DNA from: Baffinella frigidus
Taxonomy: Eukaryota > Cryptophyceae > Cryptomonadales > Baffinellaceae
NCBI GenBank assembly: GCA_026770585.1
Contig: MU646324.1
Span: forward strand, 1,256,781 to 1,281,894
Length of the DNA stretch: 25,114 bases
Reading direction: 5' to 3'
Below the pieces are notes generated by a model. That model was given only the letters and a program-made list of their open reading frames with translations, was not told the DNA's origin and did not search any database. Of this stretch, positions 23,501 to 25,114 are shown one piece after another (within the stretch, counting starts at the first letter, position 1; each line of letters starts with the position of its first letter). The position numbers and the translations under genes were made by a program.

Positions 23501-25065
23501 GGATTTTCGGATAGGAAATGCCCGAGTTTCCGTTACCTTATCCGTAGGAACCCCCCTATGTCCCTACGGGTTGCCTACCGTAGGTTCCTAGGTCTCATCG
23601 CTTAGGGGTTATGGAAAATCCCTTCGAAGTCCGCTGTGTGGGAGACAAACGTCGAGAGAGTGGAACGTCTAAGAGCAAAAGTGGAACTTCCGTCAACTTA
23701 ACTAACGGTGGAAAATTCGTTAACTTAAGTCACGGCGAAAAAATCAAGAGTGGTGCCTCTGTTAACTTAAGAACCTCCGTTAACTTAAGTAACGGTGGAA
23801 AATGGCAGATCGAAGAAGCAGCCGCGCGGGCCTCCGAGGCGCATTTCTCCGAAAACTCGACCAACATCGAAAAAGCCCAGGTGCCCACCCAGGATTGTAG
23901 GGGGGGGTATTTCAAAAGTCAATTCTCGCGGGTTTTCCCAACTTCGACCAACATCGAAAAAGCCCAGGTGCCCACCCAGGATTGTAGGGGGGGGTATTTC
24001 AAAAGTCAATTCTCGCTGGTTTTGCCAACTTCGACCAACATCGAAAAAGCCCAGGTGCCCGCCCAGGATTGTAGGGGGGGGTATTTCAAAAGTCAATTCT
24101 CGCCGGTTTTCCCAACTTCGACCAACATCGAAAAAGCCCATGTGCGACACCCACTTCGCAGCCACTGGGGGCTTCACGGATACAGTCCATCTAAAACGAT
24201 TTGTACTGGAATCTTATCCATTGCTCTGGATTCTAACCGCCCCCCCCCCGGATATCCGGGGGAAAAGGAACTCGGCGCCTGCCAAGTGGCAAAGAGCTCT
24301 CCTCAGTCAGTGGCTTTCTATTTATCCAGGTCCTAGATTATCTCTCTTATTTTTCCGGCGCCAGAACTTCAGGCGAAAGATAAGATAGCGCACCAATGCT
24401 GCCCGCAGAGGGCGTGTTGCGGCCGAGGCGATTTAACCTGTGTGTGGTTATTTACCCTAGACTCACAGATTACGAGTATCGGGCAACTGAGGTGTTTGTC
24501 CGTGCGGAACGATATCATGAAACGCCTGGGACCGGCGACGAAGACAACTTAGCAGCCACCGGGGCCTTCGATGATGTGTCCATCTAAACGATTTTGGTAC
24601 AAATTGCAAGTCATTTCAGGGCAAGGGGCTTGGAATGATCCCCAGAATTCCGTGGGAGATAGAACTCGGGCGCTGCTAAGTGGTCCTTGCAGGAACGAGA
24701 CCATGCACCGCCTTGGACCGGTGACGAGGACATTTATTGACGGTTTATTGGAGGGTAGTTGTGGACCAAGTCCTTCCACGACTCCGACACAGTCCAACTG
24801 ACCATCGCGTTTTTCTGCTCATAACCTAAGGCATGGGGCTCATAACCTCAAGCGTGGAGTACCGTCCTGCCATCCATGTGATATGATGTAATTGTCGAGG
24901 GTGTATGAGCCTACCGACATTGAATATGCCTTTTGGAAATAAATTGACTATTGGGCGCAGTTGTGGACGAAGTCGTTCTACGATTCCGACACGGTGCAAC
25001 TCATCATCGCGTTTTTCATCTGCGCGAATTTCATCATCAACGCTGCCCAGTTCGAAGTCAACCCG
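11266..25065 (+). CDS. Gene B: PH domain plus ion-transport channel (3' end outside window)
   Basis: Gene-level call. Visible exons: 11266-11423, 13205-13275, 13853-13971, 14218-14319, 15488-15535 and/or 15737-15784, 17326-17409, 18185-18226, 18578-18670, a broken exon near 20292, 22667-22738, 23809-23880 and 24961-25065. Every junction except those around the broken exon is phase-consistent, most being 0/0. The product has a Ser/Lys/Arg-rich N-terminus, a PH domain from GGVVNVV to the DEWIRQ-IEEAAARAS helix, then LWTKSFYDSDTVQ leading into the first membrane helix. PH domains bind phosphoinositides; a PH domain directly before S1 suggests a lipid-regulated voltage-gated-type cation channel. 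The pore and voltage sensor are outside the window, so ion selectivity is unknown. Confidence 0.6.
11617..11676 (+). pseudogene. Tail copy of gene B exon 1
   Basis: Reads CHHESEHEGTAAMPGLARR, then AG|GTGCGA, against SHHESEYEGSTATPSFSRR|GTACGA of exon 1: a duplicated 5' splice-site region downstream of the full exon. Confidence 0.5.
11687..11839. mobile_element. Long hairpin MITE
   Basis: Arms of about 68 bases ('ttatctcagaaaaggactt' to 'aaatccgtcaacttat') around a 14-base loop, with only a few mismatches. Confidence 0.9.
12003..12157. mobile_element. MITE, GAGGCCATGCAATTTAAACCG family
   Basis: 'gaggccatgcaatttaaacc' is mirrored by 'ggtttaaattgcatggcc'. A copy in reverse orientation interrupts an exon at 20307-20461. 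It is flanked by direct 35-base repeats ('tatcctcggacagccacatt' at about 11973 and 'taccctcggacagccatatt' at about 12168). Confidence 0.85.
12260..12346. repeat. Triple palindrome GTATATGAGCTCATATAC
   Basis: The 18-base perfect palindrome occurs at 12267-12284, 12301-12318 and 12322-12339, inside a larger inverted repeat bounded by 'gttgatag' and 'ctatcaac'. It is likely to form a cruciform. Confidence 0.95.
12403..12530. repeat. Short TTTAGGG/TTCAGGG array
   Basis: About 125 bases of telomere-type repeat in gene B intron 1, shortly before the assembly gap. Confidence 0.9.
12585..12614. other. Assembly gap (30 N)
   Basis: Thirty N bases, followed by GA and (GGT)n low complexity; a short read-through failure or an estimated gap. 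Confidence 0.99.
12628..12700. repeat. (GGT)n and GA low complexity
   Basis: About nine GGT units, then GA-rich sequence; no coding value. Confidence 0.9.
12743..12770 (+). pseudogene. Head copy 1 of gene B exon 2
   Basis: Acceptor 'gcggggcag' then G-ATGATGACG.., reading MMTFFNIRR, after which the sequence departs from the full exon. Confidence 0.55.
12964..12994 (+). pseudogene. Head copy 2 of gene B exon 2
   Basis: Acceptor 'gcggggcag' then MMMTFFNIRR with one extra codon, followed by the same 'gcctcc' departure as head copy 1. Heads 1 and 2 therefore share one breakpoint. Confidence 0.55.
13205..13275 (+). CDS. Gene B exon 2
   Basis: Acceptor 'ggcggggcag'; G + 23 codons + A; donor GTGAGG. 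Reads MMTFFNIRRGGSIGSSMSHR, then KAA. The leading G completes Arg with exon 1 and the trailing A completes Lys with exon 3, so both joins are in phase. Ser and Arg clusters suggest phosphorylation. It is the only copy with both head and tail: two heads lie upstream and one tail downstream at 13536-13579. Confidence 0.55.
13288..13460. mobile_element. MITE, CCACGCAAGAGTGTAG family, with empty site nearby
   Basis: 16-base inverted ends 'ccacgcaagagtgtag' and 'ctacactcttgcgtgg', with a CA repeat on each side. The duplicated, unoccupied sequence is at 13581-13600 ('gggccccacgcctcgcag'), so insertion followed or accompanied the tandem duplication. Confidence 0.9.
13536..13579 (+). pseudogene. Tail copy of gene B exon 2, fused to the exon 3 acceptor
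   Basis: The acceptor-like 'caccctccag' is joined directly to the last 44 bases of exon 2 (GGSIGSSMSHRKAA), then donor GTAAGG. The sequence before it (13463-13535) matches the intron end before exon 3, so the unit from inside exon 2 to the exon 3 acceptor was tandemly duplicated. Confidence 0.6.
13606..13772. repeat. GA/GCGA microsatellite
   Basis: (GAGA)n with AGCGAG, AAAGAG and ATAGAG variants, in an intron. Confidence 0.95.
13853..13971 (+). CDS. Gene B exon 3
   Basis: Good acceptor 'tttctttgtcaccaccctcc'+'ag'; AA + 39 codons; consensus donor GTGAGT. Reads IAREQDMGTRLYSDGVNQLG, then SRPDGSVSGQDESGGKMTD: hydrophilic, probably disordered. The lead AA fits exon 2 (A+AA = Lys), and the end is phase 0, fitting exon 4. 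Confidence 0.5.
13977..14080. repeat. 26-28-base tandem repeat GGGAGGGGAAATGGCTGATGTT
   Basis: About four imperfect units directly after the exon 3 donor; the first unit overlaps the exon end ('actgatgtgagtggaaaata'). Confidence 0.8.
14081..14217. repeat. GA microsatellite ending at an acceptor
   Basis: Purine-only tract directly before exon 4. It is unusual as the 3' end of an intron, where pyrimidines are expected. Confidence 0.9.
14218..14319 (+). CDS. Gene B exon 4: helix and start of PH domain
   Basis: After 'gagagag', 34 codons read LMARVSRDAVSRAGEERKLK, then QQVGGVVNVVSPHQ, donor GTCTTC. It is phase 0 at both ends. The first part is a basic helix; GGVVNVV resembles the entry strand of a PH domain. 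The exact start is uncertain because any AG in the GA tract could be used. Confidence 0.5.
14340..14468. mobile_element. Imperfect hairpin element
   Basis: 'cttacttaatttggtctca' is mirrored by 'cgagaccaatttaagtgag'; about 129 bases in the intron after exon 4. Confidence 0.6.
14587..14762. mobile_element. Long hairpin MITE
   Basis: Arms of about 60 bases ('cctataattagttttgtaaa', 'tggtacaaattataaaacaa') mirrored on the right. A fragment recurs at about 15297-15338. Confidence 0.85.
14778..15490. repeat. Satellite with 'gtgtgaaacgtgggtttatc' unit
   Basis: About ten imperfect units of 65-90 bases, with 'tcggtaggtatgcattcc..' or 'tcgagcacgttgtcgt', and 'cccttggtatgccatctcgg'. From 15131 on, units contain copies of the 16-codon exon. 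Confidence 0.8.
15140..15176 (+). pseudogene. Head copy of gene B 16-codon exon
   Basis: Reads GLMGSLPTKDTR, then breaks into satellite sequence at 'ttaaacccttgg'. Confidence 0.45.
15488..15535 (+). CDS. Gene B 16-codon exon, copy a
   Basis: GLMGSLPPKDRRYLDA, phase 0 at both ends, between 'gtcgtcggag' and donor GTCACC. Placed between SPHQ (exon 4) and VLEKRS (PH exon) it gives YLDA-VLEKRS, as often seen just before the first PH strand. A second full copy is at 15737. The acceptor is weak (GAG). Confidence 0.4.
15737..15784 (+). CDS. Gene B 16-codon exon, copy b
   Basis: Encodes the same 16 residues as copy a, with one silent change (GAC/GAT). The acceptor is 'gtcgtcagag' and the donor GTCACC. 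The 65-base flanking identity shows a recent duplication. Being 48 bases, either, both or neither could be spliced in without a frameshift. Confidence 0.4.
15977..15988 (+). pseudogene. Tail copy of 16-codon exon
   Basis: Only YLDA with donor GTCGCC and the same 'catccatcctatcc' beyond. Confidence 0.35.
16202..16331. mobile_element. Hairpin MITE, GGGTAGTTAGGCCTACGG family
   Basis: 'cgggtagtcacgcctacggt' mirrored by 'ccgtaggcctaactacccgg'. Related copies at 17948 and 20882. Confidence 0.9.
16335..16780. repeat. Tandem repeats (CGTGCGTGCCTGCA; 'gtgtccagcgtccacctgcc')
   Basis: Three imperfect copies of a block containing 'cctcaccttcccaccc', separated by a CGTGC-rich microsatellite. No exon recognised. 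Confidence 0.7.
16789..16918. mobile_element. Hairpin MITE in duplicated intron end, copy 1
   Basis: 'tgggcaaagaaatttactac' is mirrored by 'gtagtaaatttcgttgccca'. Outer arms 'aatataatttaat' and 'attaaattatgttcccgg'. Confidence 0.85.
16926..16948 (+). pseudogene. Head copy 1 of PH exon
   Basis: 'agaag' then VLEKRSRD, then breaks off. Confidence 0.5.
17058..17189. mobile_element. Hairpin MITE in duplicated intron end, copy 2
   Basis: Nearly the same element as at 16789 in the same position relative to the PH exon head, so it was duplicated together with the head (unit about 270 bases). Confidence 0.85.
17196..17229 (+). pseudogene. Head copy 2 of PH exon
   Basis: 'atgaag' then VLEKRSHDASW, with two silent differences from the full exon, then breaks off. 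Confidence 0.55.
17326..17409 (+). CDS. Gene B exon: PH domain strands 1-3
   Basis: Acceptor 'ttccatcag', 28 codons, donor GTCTCT, phase 0/0. Reads VLEKRSHDASWAKRRCVLTD, then TMFALLRE. The pattern L-x-K-R-S..W-x-K-R-x-x-V-L-T-D..ALL is the N-terminal PH signature: strand 1, the basic phosphoinositide-binding loop, strand 2 (RRCVL) and strand 3. Two head copies lie upstream; no tail copy was found. Confidence 0.7.
17410..17670. repeat. CT microsatellite after the PH exon donor
   Basis: (CTCT)n with TATC and CTCCC variants beginning at the donor itself. Ser/Leu-rich open frames over it are artefacts. Confidence 0.95.
17769..17923. repeat. Second copy of the 8791-8946 dispersed element
   Basis: Shares 'gagccaggatgttttacc', 'cctcggcagtaagttgccat' and 'gcgaaatgttctggctcc'. 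Confidence 0.7.
17948..18073. mobile_element. Hairpin MITE, GGGTAGTTAGGCCTACGG family
   Basis: 'cctgaaaaccgggtagttag' mirrored by 'taactacccgggtttcagg'. Over 45 bases of arm. Confidence 0.9.
18185..18226 (+). CDS. Gene B exon: PH domain DAIPLRE strand
   Basis: Acceptor 'cgcacgtgcag', 14 codons DDDTAIKDAIPLRE, donor GTCACG, phase 0/0. 'K-D-A-I-P-L-R-E' is the typical PH strand 4 (D-x-I-P-L-x-E) and follows ALLRE of the previous exon naturally. The preceding intron end 'agcgaagcgcgcacgtgc' is itself duplicated at 18110-18132, where it leads only to 'gctgcag' and intron. Confidence 0.6.
18250..18360. repeat. 20-base tandem repeat TTCCTCCGTTGCGACCCCC
   Basis: Five to six units just after the DAIPLRE donor. 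Confidence 0.9.
18407..18428 (+). pseudogene. Head copy of PH exon AAEASKLE
   Basis: 'ctgaatttctcattttgtgc' then 'ggcag' and AAEASKL in 22 bases. The same intron motif 'ctgaatttctcatttt' also occurs at about 18441 without an exon. Confidence 0.55.
18578..18670 (+). CDS. Gene B exon: PH domain middle
   Basis: Acceptor 'tttctcattttcccctcgac'+'ag', 31 codons, donor GTCCAA, phase 0/0. Reads AAEASKLEMNDHIDDLQMER, then MSSLGGGEEDS. IDDLQMERMSSL fits a PH strand and turn, followed by a flexible acidic loop. The frame stays open into Pro/His-rich sequence, so the donor is uncertain. A head copy lies upstream. Confidence 0.5.
18671..18857. repeat. Pro/His-coding tandem repeat (CACGCACCACAGCCAC)
   Basis: 'caatcccgccaggcacccccc' occurs at about 18684 and 18820, with 'ccacgcaccagccaccc' variants between and again at 19025-19110. 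Confidence 0.7.
18858..19005. repeat. CCCTAAA telomere-type array (reverse)
   Basis: Degenerate CCCTAAACCCTAAACC, opposite in orientation to the arrays at 5087 and 12403. Confidence 0.95.
19110..19900. repeat. Intronic stretch with inverted 'cgttggaa' / 'catttt' element
   Basis: 'ggcataaaaccaaggctt', 'ttcggcgttggaa' and 'cggaacataccagaatctgt' occur in both orientations between 19340 and 19690, forming a large imperfect hairpin of about 350 bases. It includes a right-end fragment of the CCACTTAGCAGC MITE at 19481-19495. No convincing exon is seen. Confidence 0.6.
19922..19943 (+). pseudogene. Head copy 1 of the KLxK exon
   Basis: 'gaccccgacccttttgaggc'+'cccgcag' then 'gaagctcaaggtggcaaag' (KLKVAK in the frame with one lead base). 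Confidence 0.45.
20120..20180 (+). pseudogene. Head copy 2 of the KLxK exon
   Basis: 'gatcccgacccttgtgctctgcag' (split: gatcccgaccc, ttgtgctctgcag) then KLKVAQSMSFKKGSSMK and a stop. It is diverged from the third copy after a few residues. Confidence 0.4.
20292..20514 (+). pseudogene. Gene B exon interrupted by a MITE
   Basis: Acceptor 'ttttctacactgcag' leads into 'gaagctgacgaaaat', then the element 20307-20461, then the target copy 'acgaaaat' and 'gatgtcgatatctagcagc'. Without the element, only one frame is open: KLTKMM, then SISSSSFHRNAS, to a possible donor GTCAAC at 20515. With the element the frame meets TAA after 13 codons. If the true acceptor is the next AG ('gcaggaag'), the exon is 51 bases and can be skipped in frame. 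Confidence 0.35.
20307..20461. mobile_element. MITE inside an exon, 8-base target duplication
   Basis: Ends 'gggcgaggccatgcaattta' and 'taaattgcattgcctcggac'; flanked by ACGAAAAT at 20299-20306 and 20462-20469. It is a reverse copy of the 12003-12157 element. Eight-base duplications are typical of hAT-type elements. Confidence 0.85.
20515..20656. mobile_element. MITE with ACCACACGGTGG ends
   Basis: 'accacacggtgggcttcgag' is mirrored by 'ttcgtagtccaccgtgtggg'. The left half matches 2903-2965 and the right half matches the reverse of 545-595. Confidence 0.8.
20680..20780. repeat. Short tandem repeat 'attttcaacctggggg'
   Basis: Four to five imperfect 16-20-base units ('ggggattttcaacgtgggga'). 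Confidence 0.7.
20882..21014. mobile_element. Hairpin MITE, GGGTAGTTAGGCCTACGG family
   Basis: 'ccgggtagttaggcctacgg' mirrored by 'accgtaggcttaaccacccgg'. Confidence 0.9.
21094..21190. mobile_element. Truncated CCACTTAGCAGC MITE
   Basis: The left end 'ccacttagcagccacggggg' and 'cagtccatctaaacgatttg' are present; the right end is missing after 'aaccggaatgtc'. Confidence 0.75.
21207..21275. repeat. 20-base tandem repeat GTCGGTGTTGACTTTCTGC
   Basis: Four units, the third one shortened. Confidence 0.85.
21345..21506. mobile_element. MITE with CTATCCATGCGAACAG ends
   Basis: 'ctatccatgcgaacagaata' mirrored by 'tattctgttcgcatggatat'. A second inner hairpin 'cacgtggcgtccgc' / 'gcgggcgccacgtg' forms the centre. 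Confidence 0.9.
21507..21708. mobile_element. MITE, CCACTCGAGGC family (reverse)
   Basis: 'tggctcgaggctggaagagg' and 'atttctagcctcgagtgg'. Centre palindrome 'ctgctcgatatcgagcag'. It is inserted head to tail against the previous element. Confidence 0.85.
21990..22081. mobile_element. Fragment of CCACTTAGCAGC MITE (reverse)
   Basis: Has 'cccggatatccggg', 'gggcaatggataagattcta' and the right end 'ttgctgctaagtgg'. Confidence 0.7.
22210..22247 (+). pseudogene. Head copy 1 of PH C-terminal exon
   Basis: 'cacgtgcag' then GFNSGKVHVLG, diverging into a new 'ggcag|gtagga' junction. It shares the upstream 'gatgacgcaaga..cccgtgat' context with the full exon. Confidence 0.6.
22411..22440 (+). pseudogene. 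Head copy 2 of PH C-terminal exon
   Basis: 'gtcacgtgcag' then RFNSGC, with an internal deletion, followed by the same 'ggcaggtaggagggtccaac'. Confidence 0.55.
22509..22527 (+). pseudogene. Head copy 3 of PH C-terminal exon
   Basis: FNSGK only; cut off at 'aaggt' by a CCACTTAGCAGC MITE fragment (22530-22619). The acceptor AG is lost (GGG). Confidence 0.5.
22530..22619. mobile_element. Fragment of CCACTTAGCAGC MITE (reverse)
   Basis: 'gggttccagggcaatggata' through 'ccccgttgctactaagtgg'. Confidence 0.75.
22667..22738 (+). CDS. Gene B exon: PH domain last strands and helix
   Basis: Acceptor 'ctggcacgtgcag', 24 codons, donor GTATCT, phase 0/0. Reads GFNSGKVYVLRVRGEAARDE, then WIRQ. FNSGKVYVLRV is PH strands 6-7 and A-A-R-D-E-W-I is the start of the C-terminal helix with its invariant Trp. 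It joins in phase to IEEAAARASEA. It is the only complete copy: three heads lie upstream and two tails downstream. Confidence 0.7.
22802..22890. repeat. Tandem 'catcccacacaaaaaacatg'
   Basis: Three units of about 28 bases; the same unit recurs twice at 23276-23330. Each block leads into a tail copy of the exon. Confidence 0.85.
22892..22940 (+). pseudogene. Tail copy 1 of PH C-terminal exon
   Basis: VLRVRGEAARDEWMRQ with donor GTACCA; one silent and one missense change. 'gattag' precedes it and could act as an acceptor. Confidence 0.6.
22944..23094. mobile_element. MITE, reverse copy of the 7842 element
   Basis: 'ccacgccaggctctcgggta' and 'ctccagccctgcgtgg'. Contains a duplicated 'gcgttcttggagccatt'. 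Confidence 0.75.
23097..23211. mobile_element. MITE with GGTACCTCGCTCATAAGAA ends
   Basis: 'ggtacctcgctcataagaaa' mirrored by 'ttcttatgagtgaggtacc'. A left-half fragment is at 6477. Confidence 0.9.
23332..23380 (+). pseudogene. Tail copy 2 of PH C-terminal exon
   Basis: VLRVRGEAARDEWIHK with donor GTACGA; two silent and two missense changes. Confidence 0.6.
23478..23641. mobile_element. MITE, CCACACAGCGG family (reverse)
   Basis: 'cccactcttacagtgggcta' to 'cttcgaagtccgctgtgtgg', with core 'gggttgcctaccgtagg'. Confidence 0.8.
23690..23800. repeat. Repeat 'gttaacttaagtaacggtgg'
   Basis: Five imperfect units of 22-30 bases just upstream of an acceptor. Confidence 0.8.
23809..23880 (+). CDS. 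Gene B exon: end of PH helix and linker
   Basis: Acceptor 'gaaaatggcag', 24 codons, donor GTGCCC, phase 0/0. Reads IEEAAARASEAHFSENSTNI, then EKAQ. Following DEWIRQ it extends the PH C-terminal helix, then leads to LWTKSFYDSD of the channel. Its last 24 bases are the start of an 87-base tandem repeat. Confidence 0.6.
23857..24140 (+). repeat. 87-base tandem repeat made of exon tail, donor and intron
   Basis: Units start at 23857, 23944 and 24031, with a partial one at 24118. Each unit contains STNIEKAQ, then GTGCCC, then 'aggattgtagggggg' and 'tatttcaaaagtcaattctc'. The unit length is a multiple of three, so a long open frame (23611-24336) runs through all units; this is not evidence of a 241-residue protein. 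In the last partial unit the donor has been lost (CATGTG). Confidence 0.9.
24151..24289. mobile_element. MITE, CCACTTAGCAGC family
   Basis: 'ccacttcgcagccactgggg' and 'cgcctgccaagtgg', with a central 'ccccggatatccgggg' palindrome. Confidence 0.85.
24545..24683. mobile_element. MITE, CCACTTAGCAGC family
   Basis: 'aacttagcagccaccggggc' and 'gggcgctgctaagtgg'. Confidence 0.85.
24759..24824 (+). pseudogene. Head copy of channel S1 exon
   Basis: After 'ttggagggtag', reads LWTKSFHDSDTVQLTIAFF, then CS and a stop. Against the full exon at 24961, eight codons differ over the first 19 and six are silent, so this copy was once under coding constraint. Confidence 0.6.
24961..25065 (+). CDS. Gene B exon: first transmembrane helix of ion-transport domain
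   Basis: Acceptor 'ttgggcgcag', 35 codons, donor GTACCG, phase 0/0. Reads LWTKSFYDSDTVQLIIAFFI, then CANFIINAAQFEVNP. A short amphipathic entry, then a hydrophobic helix with N-F-x-x-N-A near its outer end, resembles S1 of voltage-gated cation channels (ion-transport family), where an Asn late in S1 is common. It directly follows the PH domain. The head copy is upstream at 24759. The following exons lie outside the window. Confidence 0.6.
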
Positions 25066-25114
25066 GTACCGTCCCACGCGACGATAACCTGTGTATCAAA
25101 TTGCCCTGTTTCCA

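Noticed and set aside
23611-24336. 241-codon open frame
   Set aside because: It is kept open by an 87-base, stop-free tandem repeat and passes through two MITE ends. Only 23809-23880 is supported as exon, and the same frame there is explained by that exon.
1-25114. tRNA, rRNA, CRISPR array, bacterial operon or phage genes
   Set aside because: No cloverleaf, rRNA core or direct-repeat/spacer array was recognised. Tandem repeats here lack regular unique spacers, and there are no Shine-Dalgarno-led long frames.
1-25114. Autonomous transposon or retroelement
   Set aside because: No transposase, integrase or reverse-transcriptase motif was found; all elements here are short and non-coding.

Overview
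This is a eukaryotic nuclear window, very rich in repeats. There are no bacterial-style genes: almost every long open frame is a shadow of a repeat. What can be supported are short exons (27-200 bases) that end at AG acceptors and GT donors, agree with one another in reading phase, and lie in introns packed with hairpin (MITE-like) elements, tandem repeats and degenerate TTTAGGG telomere-type tracts. The TTTAGGG motif, about 50% GC, many small introns and an RNA-binding protein that may be targeted suggest an alga or other protist, possibly a green (prasinophyte-like) alga. That is inference; no species can be named from the sequence.

I read two divergent genes separated by a mostly single-copy spacer of about 1.5 kb (9784-11265). 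Gene A runs leftward from 9783 to at least 1196. It has a first exon with a classic signal peptide, a Cys/Arg-rich second exon, then exons for an RNA recognition motif (IFIGNLP...YGQ, VTLDVKM, RPLSFD), a basic charged helix, and the RNP2 strand of a second RRM (VYVGNI). The exon for RNP1 of the first RRM is not visible; its expected place is filled by a 690-base TTTAGGG-type array. Gene B runs rightward from 11266 past the right edge. It has a charged, Ser-rich N-terminus, then a PH domain cut into seven or eight small exons (GVVNVV, EKRS...WAKRRCVL, DAIPLRE, FNSGKVYVLRV, DEWIRQ), followed directly by the first membrane helix of an ion-transport domain (IIAFFICANFIINAAQ). I interpret it as a PH-domain voltage-gated-type cation channel; S2-S6 and the pore lie outside the window.

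The most unusual feature is how the introns are built. Around most of these exons lie partial copies of the exon. Upstream partial copies always carry the exon head with its 3' splice site; downstream partial copies always carry the exon tail with its 5' splice site. This holds for both genes on both strands and is best seen at 22210-23380, 12743-13579, 23809-24140, 24759-25065, 15140-15988 and, on the minus strand, 5837-6567. It fits introns that grow by repeated tandem duplication across splice sites, leaving decoy splice sites, with MITE insertion on top.

Region by region: 1-1000 low-complexity DNA and tandem repeats; 1196-2710 the 3'-most visible exons of gene A with duplicated boundaries; 2730-5080 nested hairpin elements with two small gene A exons; 5087-5780 telomere-type array; 5837-8290 RRM exons and MITEs; 8290-9430 MITEs; 9434-9783 start of gene A; 9784-11265 divergent spacer; 11266-14319 N-terminal exons of gene B; 14600-17230 satellites, microsatellites and a duplicated 16-residue exon; 17326-18670 PH exons; 18671-22660 repeats with a MITE-broken exon; 22667-25065 end of the PH domain and start of the channel. 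A 30-base run of N (12585-12614) marks an assembly gap.
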